From Pseudomonadota bacterium (lineage in GTDB: Bacteria; Pseudomonadota; Alphaproteobacteria; HIMB59; GCA-002718135), in NCBI GenBank assembly GCA_027625355.1, contig JAQBWI010000066.1, forward strand, positions 1-6,211: DNA of 6,211 bases, in the 5' to 3' direction. Below the pieces are notes generated by a model. That model did not search any database, was not told the DNA's origin, and saw only the letters and a program-made list of their open reading frames with translations. The translations under genes were made by a program, and so were the position numbers. This document shows positions 5,424 to 6,211 of this stretch, piece by piece; the first letter of the stretch is position 1; the number at the start of each line of letters is the position of its first letter.

Positions 5424-6211
5424 TCTAGAACAATACAAAATTCACAAAAGAGGTAAAAGAAAAGGTCAGGAAAATATTGCTCTTGGAATTAAAGACGAAA
5501 TAACATTTTCTAAATATGGAAATCCAGATGATATTTGGCTAAGTCGATCAGCTTTTGATGACTTTAAAAAATGCCAAAGGTGTTTTTATTTAATTAGAAA
5601 AAGAGGTTTTATAGCACCAGGCACTCCTCAATTTACTATGAATAGTACTACTGACAAGTTATTAAAAAAAGAATTTGATCGGTTAAGAAAAGATCAAAAA
5701 ACACATCCAATTTTAATTGAAAAAAAACTTGATTATATAGTTCCATATAAAAATGAAGACACAGCAGTAAATATTTATGGTGATCCCATAATTCGATCAG
5801 ACACCAAAATACCCTATGAAAAAATGGAAGCCTGGAGATCAAATTTCCATGGACTTCAAGCTAGATTTAAAAAAACAAATTTTGTTTTATATGGCTCTGT
5901 TGATGATATTTGGTTAGATACAAAAAAAAATTCTTTAATCCTAGTGGATTATAAATCACAGGCTAATGAAAAAGAAGTAAGCCAAGAAAATTATTGGGAT
6001 GGAGATTTTAAATCAGGGTATCAAAGGCAATTAAATTTTTATTTTTATCTACTAAAACAACAAAATTTCAAAGAAACAATTTCTGATGACGCTTATCTGC
6101 TTGTAGTAAATGCAAGAGGTTTAGAGGAAAAATTTAATAATAAACTTTTATTTGAGTCTAAGCTTATTCATACTAAAGTTAAAGATGAAAATCTTGAAAA
6201 TGAAATACAAG
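5416..6211 (+). CDS. PD-(D/E)XK nuclease family protein, RecB/Cas4-like, partial at 3' end
   Basis: ATG at 5416 overlaps the preceding gene by 8 bases; the frame is open for 265 codons to the window edge. The core nuclease motifs are in the expected order: GSVDDIWLD with D163, then ILVDYKS with D178 and K180 (the D-x-K pair), then QLNFYFYLL with Q205 and Y209, the QxxxY motif of RecB-type nucleases. D163, D178 and K180 would form the metal-dependent active site cutting DNA. Upstream, LSRSAFDDFKKCQRCFYLIR (42-61) resembles the N-terminal helix of Cas4/AddB/RecB-like proteins that precedes the catalytic core, with C53 and C56 as CxxC. The build, including TMNSTTDKLLKKEFD, matches stand-alone hypothetical PD-(D/E)XK proteins of roughly 250-300 residues known from several bacterial groups, so perhaps 20-40 residues are missing. 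Likely cytoplasmic; substrate and role unknown. DNA repair, recombination or defence are all possible. Confidence 0.88.
   Translation, partial: MIDLEQYKIHKRGKRKGQENIALGIKDEITFSKYGNPDDIWLSRSAFDDFKKCQRCFYLIRKRGFIAPGTPQFTMNSTTDKLLKKEFDRLRKDQKTHPILIEKKLDYIVPYKNEDTAVNIYGDPIIRSDTKIPYEKMEAWRSNFHGLQARFKKTNFVLYGSVDDIWLDTKKNSLILVDYKSQANEKEVSQENYWDGDFKSGYQRQLNFYFYLLKQQNFKETISDDAYLLVVNARGLEEKFNNKLLFESKLIHTKVKDENLENEIQ

Noticed and set aside
5648..5842. 64-codon minus-strand open frame
   Set aside because: It lies antisense inside the nuclease gene, whose motifs confirm the plus frame, and it has no ribosome binding site.
1..6211. CRISPR array, tRNA, rRNA, insertion sequence or attachment site
   Set aside because: No regularly spaced direct repeats, tRNA cloverleaf, rRNA signature, transposase or flanking direct repeats were seen.

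Overview
The window is strongly AT-rich, with long A/T runs, GTG and TTG starts next to ATG, genes that touch or overlap, and several exported proteins. This suggests a streamlined free-living aquatic proteobacterium, possibly of the SAR11 or another low-GC alphaproteobacterial type. That placement is inference from composition and gene style; no rRNA or other marker gene is present.

Left block (1-3416, minus strand). A 55-residue single-span membrane protein (3416-3249) overlaps by 4 bases a 922-residue exported zinc protease of the M16 family, PqqL-like (3252-484). Downstream is a separate 56-residue ORF (382-212) with its own promoter-like sequence, a hairpin at the predicted transcript 5' end, a good Shine-Dalgarno and a perfect 12-bp hairpin after the stop. 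The first 45 bases may hold the start of another minus-strand gene.

Middle block (3503-4347). Two small exported cysteine-containing proteins of unknown function converge tail to tail and share the bases of their stop codons. The plus-strand one is an internal duplication with a smaller duplication nested inside it.

Right block (4395-6211, plus strand). A sigma70-like promoter with a perfect TATAAT leads into an intergenic RNA of about 180 nt. It has a 16-bp closing helix and two internal arms, one of which is a near-perfect 18-bp hairpin. About 100 nt later four tightly overlapping genes begin: 89, 53 and 94 residues (all unrecognised), then a PD-(D/E)XK nuclease of the RecB/Cas4-like superfamily that runs off the window end. 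No U-rich terminator separates the RNA from the genes, and the 3' strand of the closing helix is complementary to the first gene's Shine-Dalgarno region. The RNA may therefore be a regulatory leader as well as, or instead of, an independent ncRNA. This RNA-plus-nuclease operon is the part most likely to be a new system.
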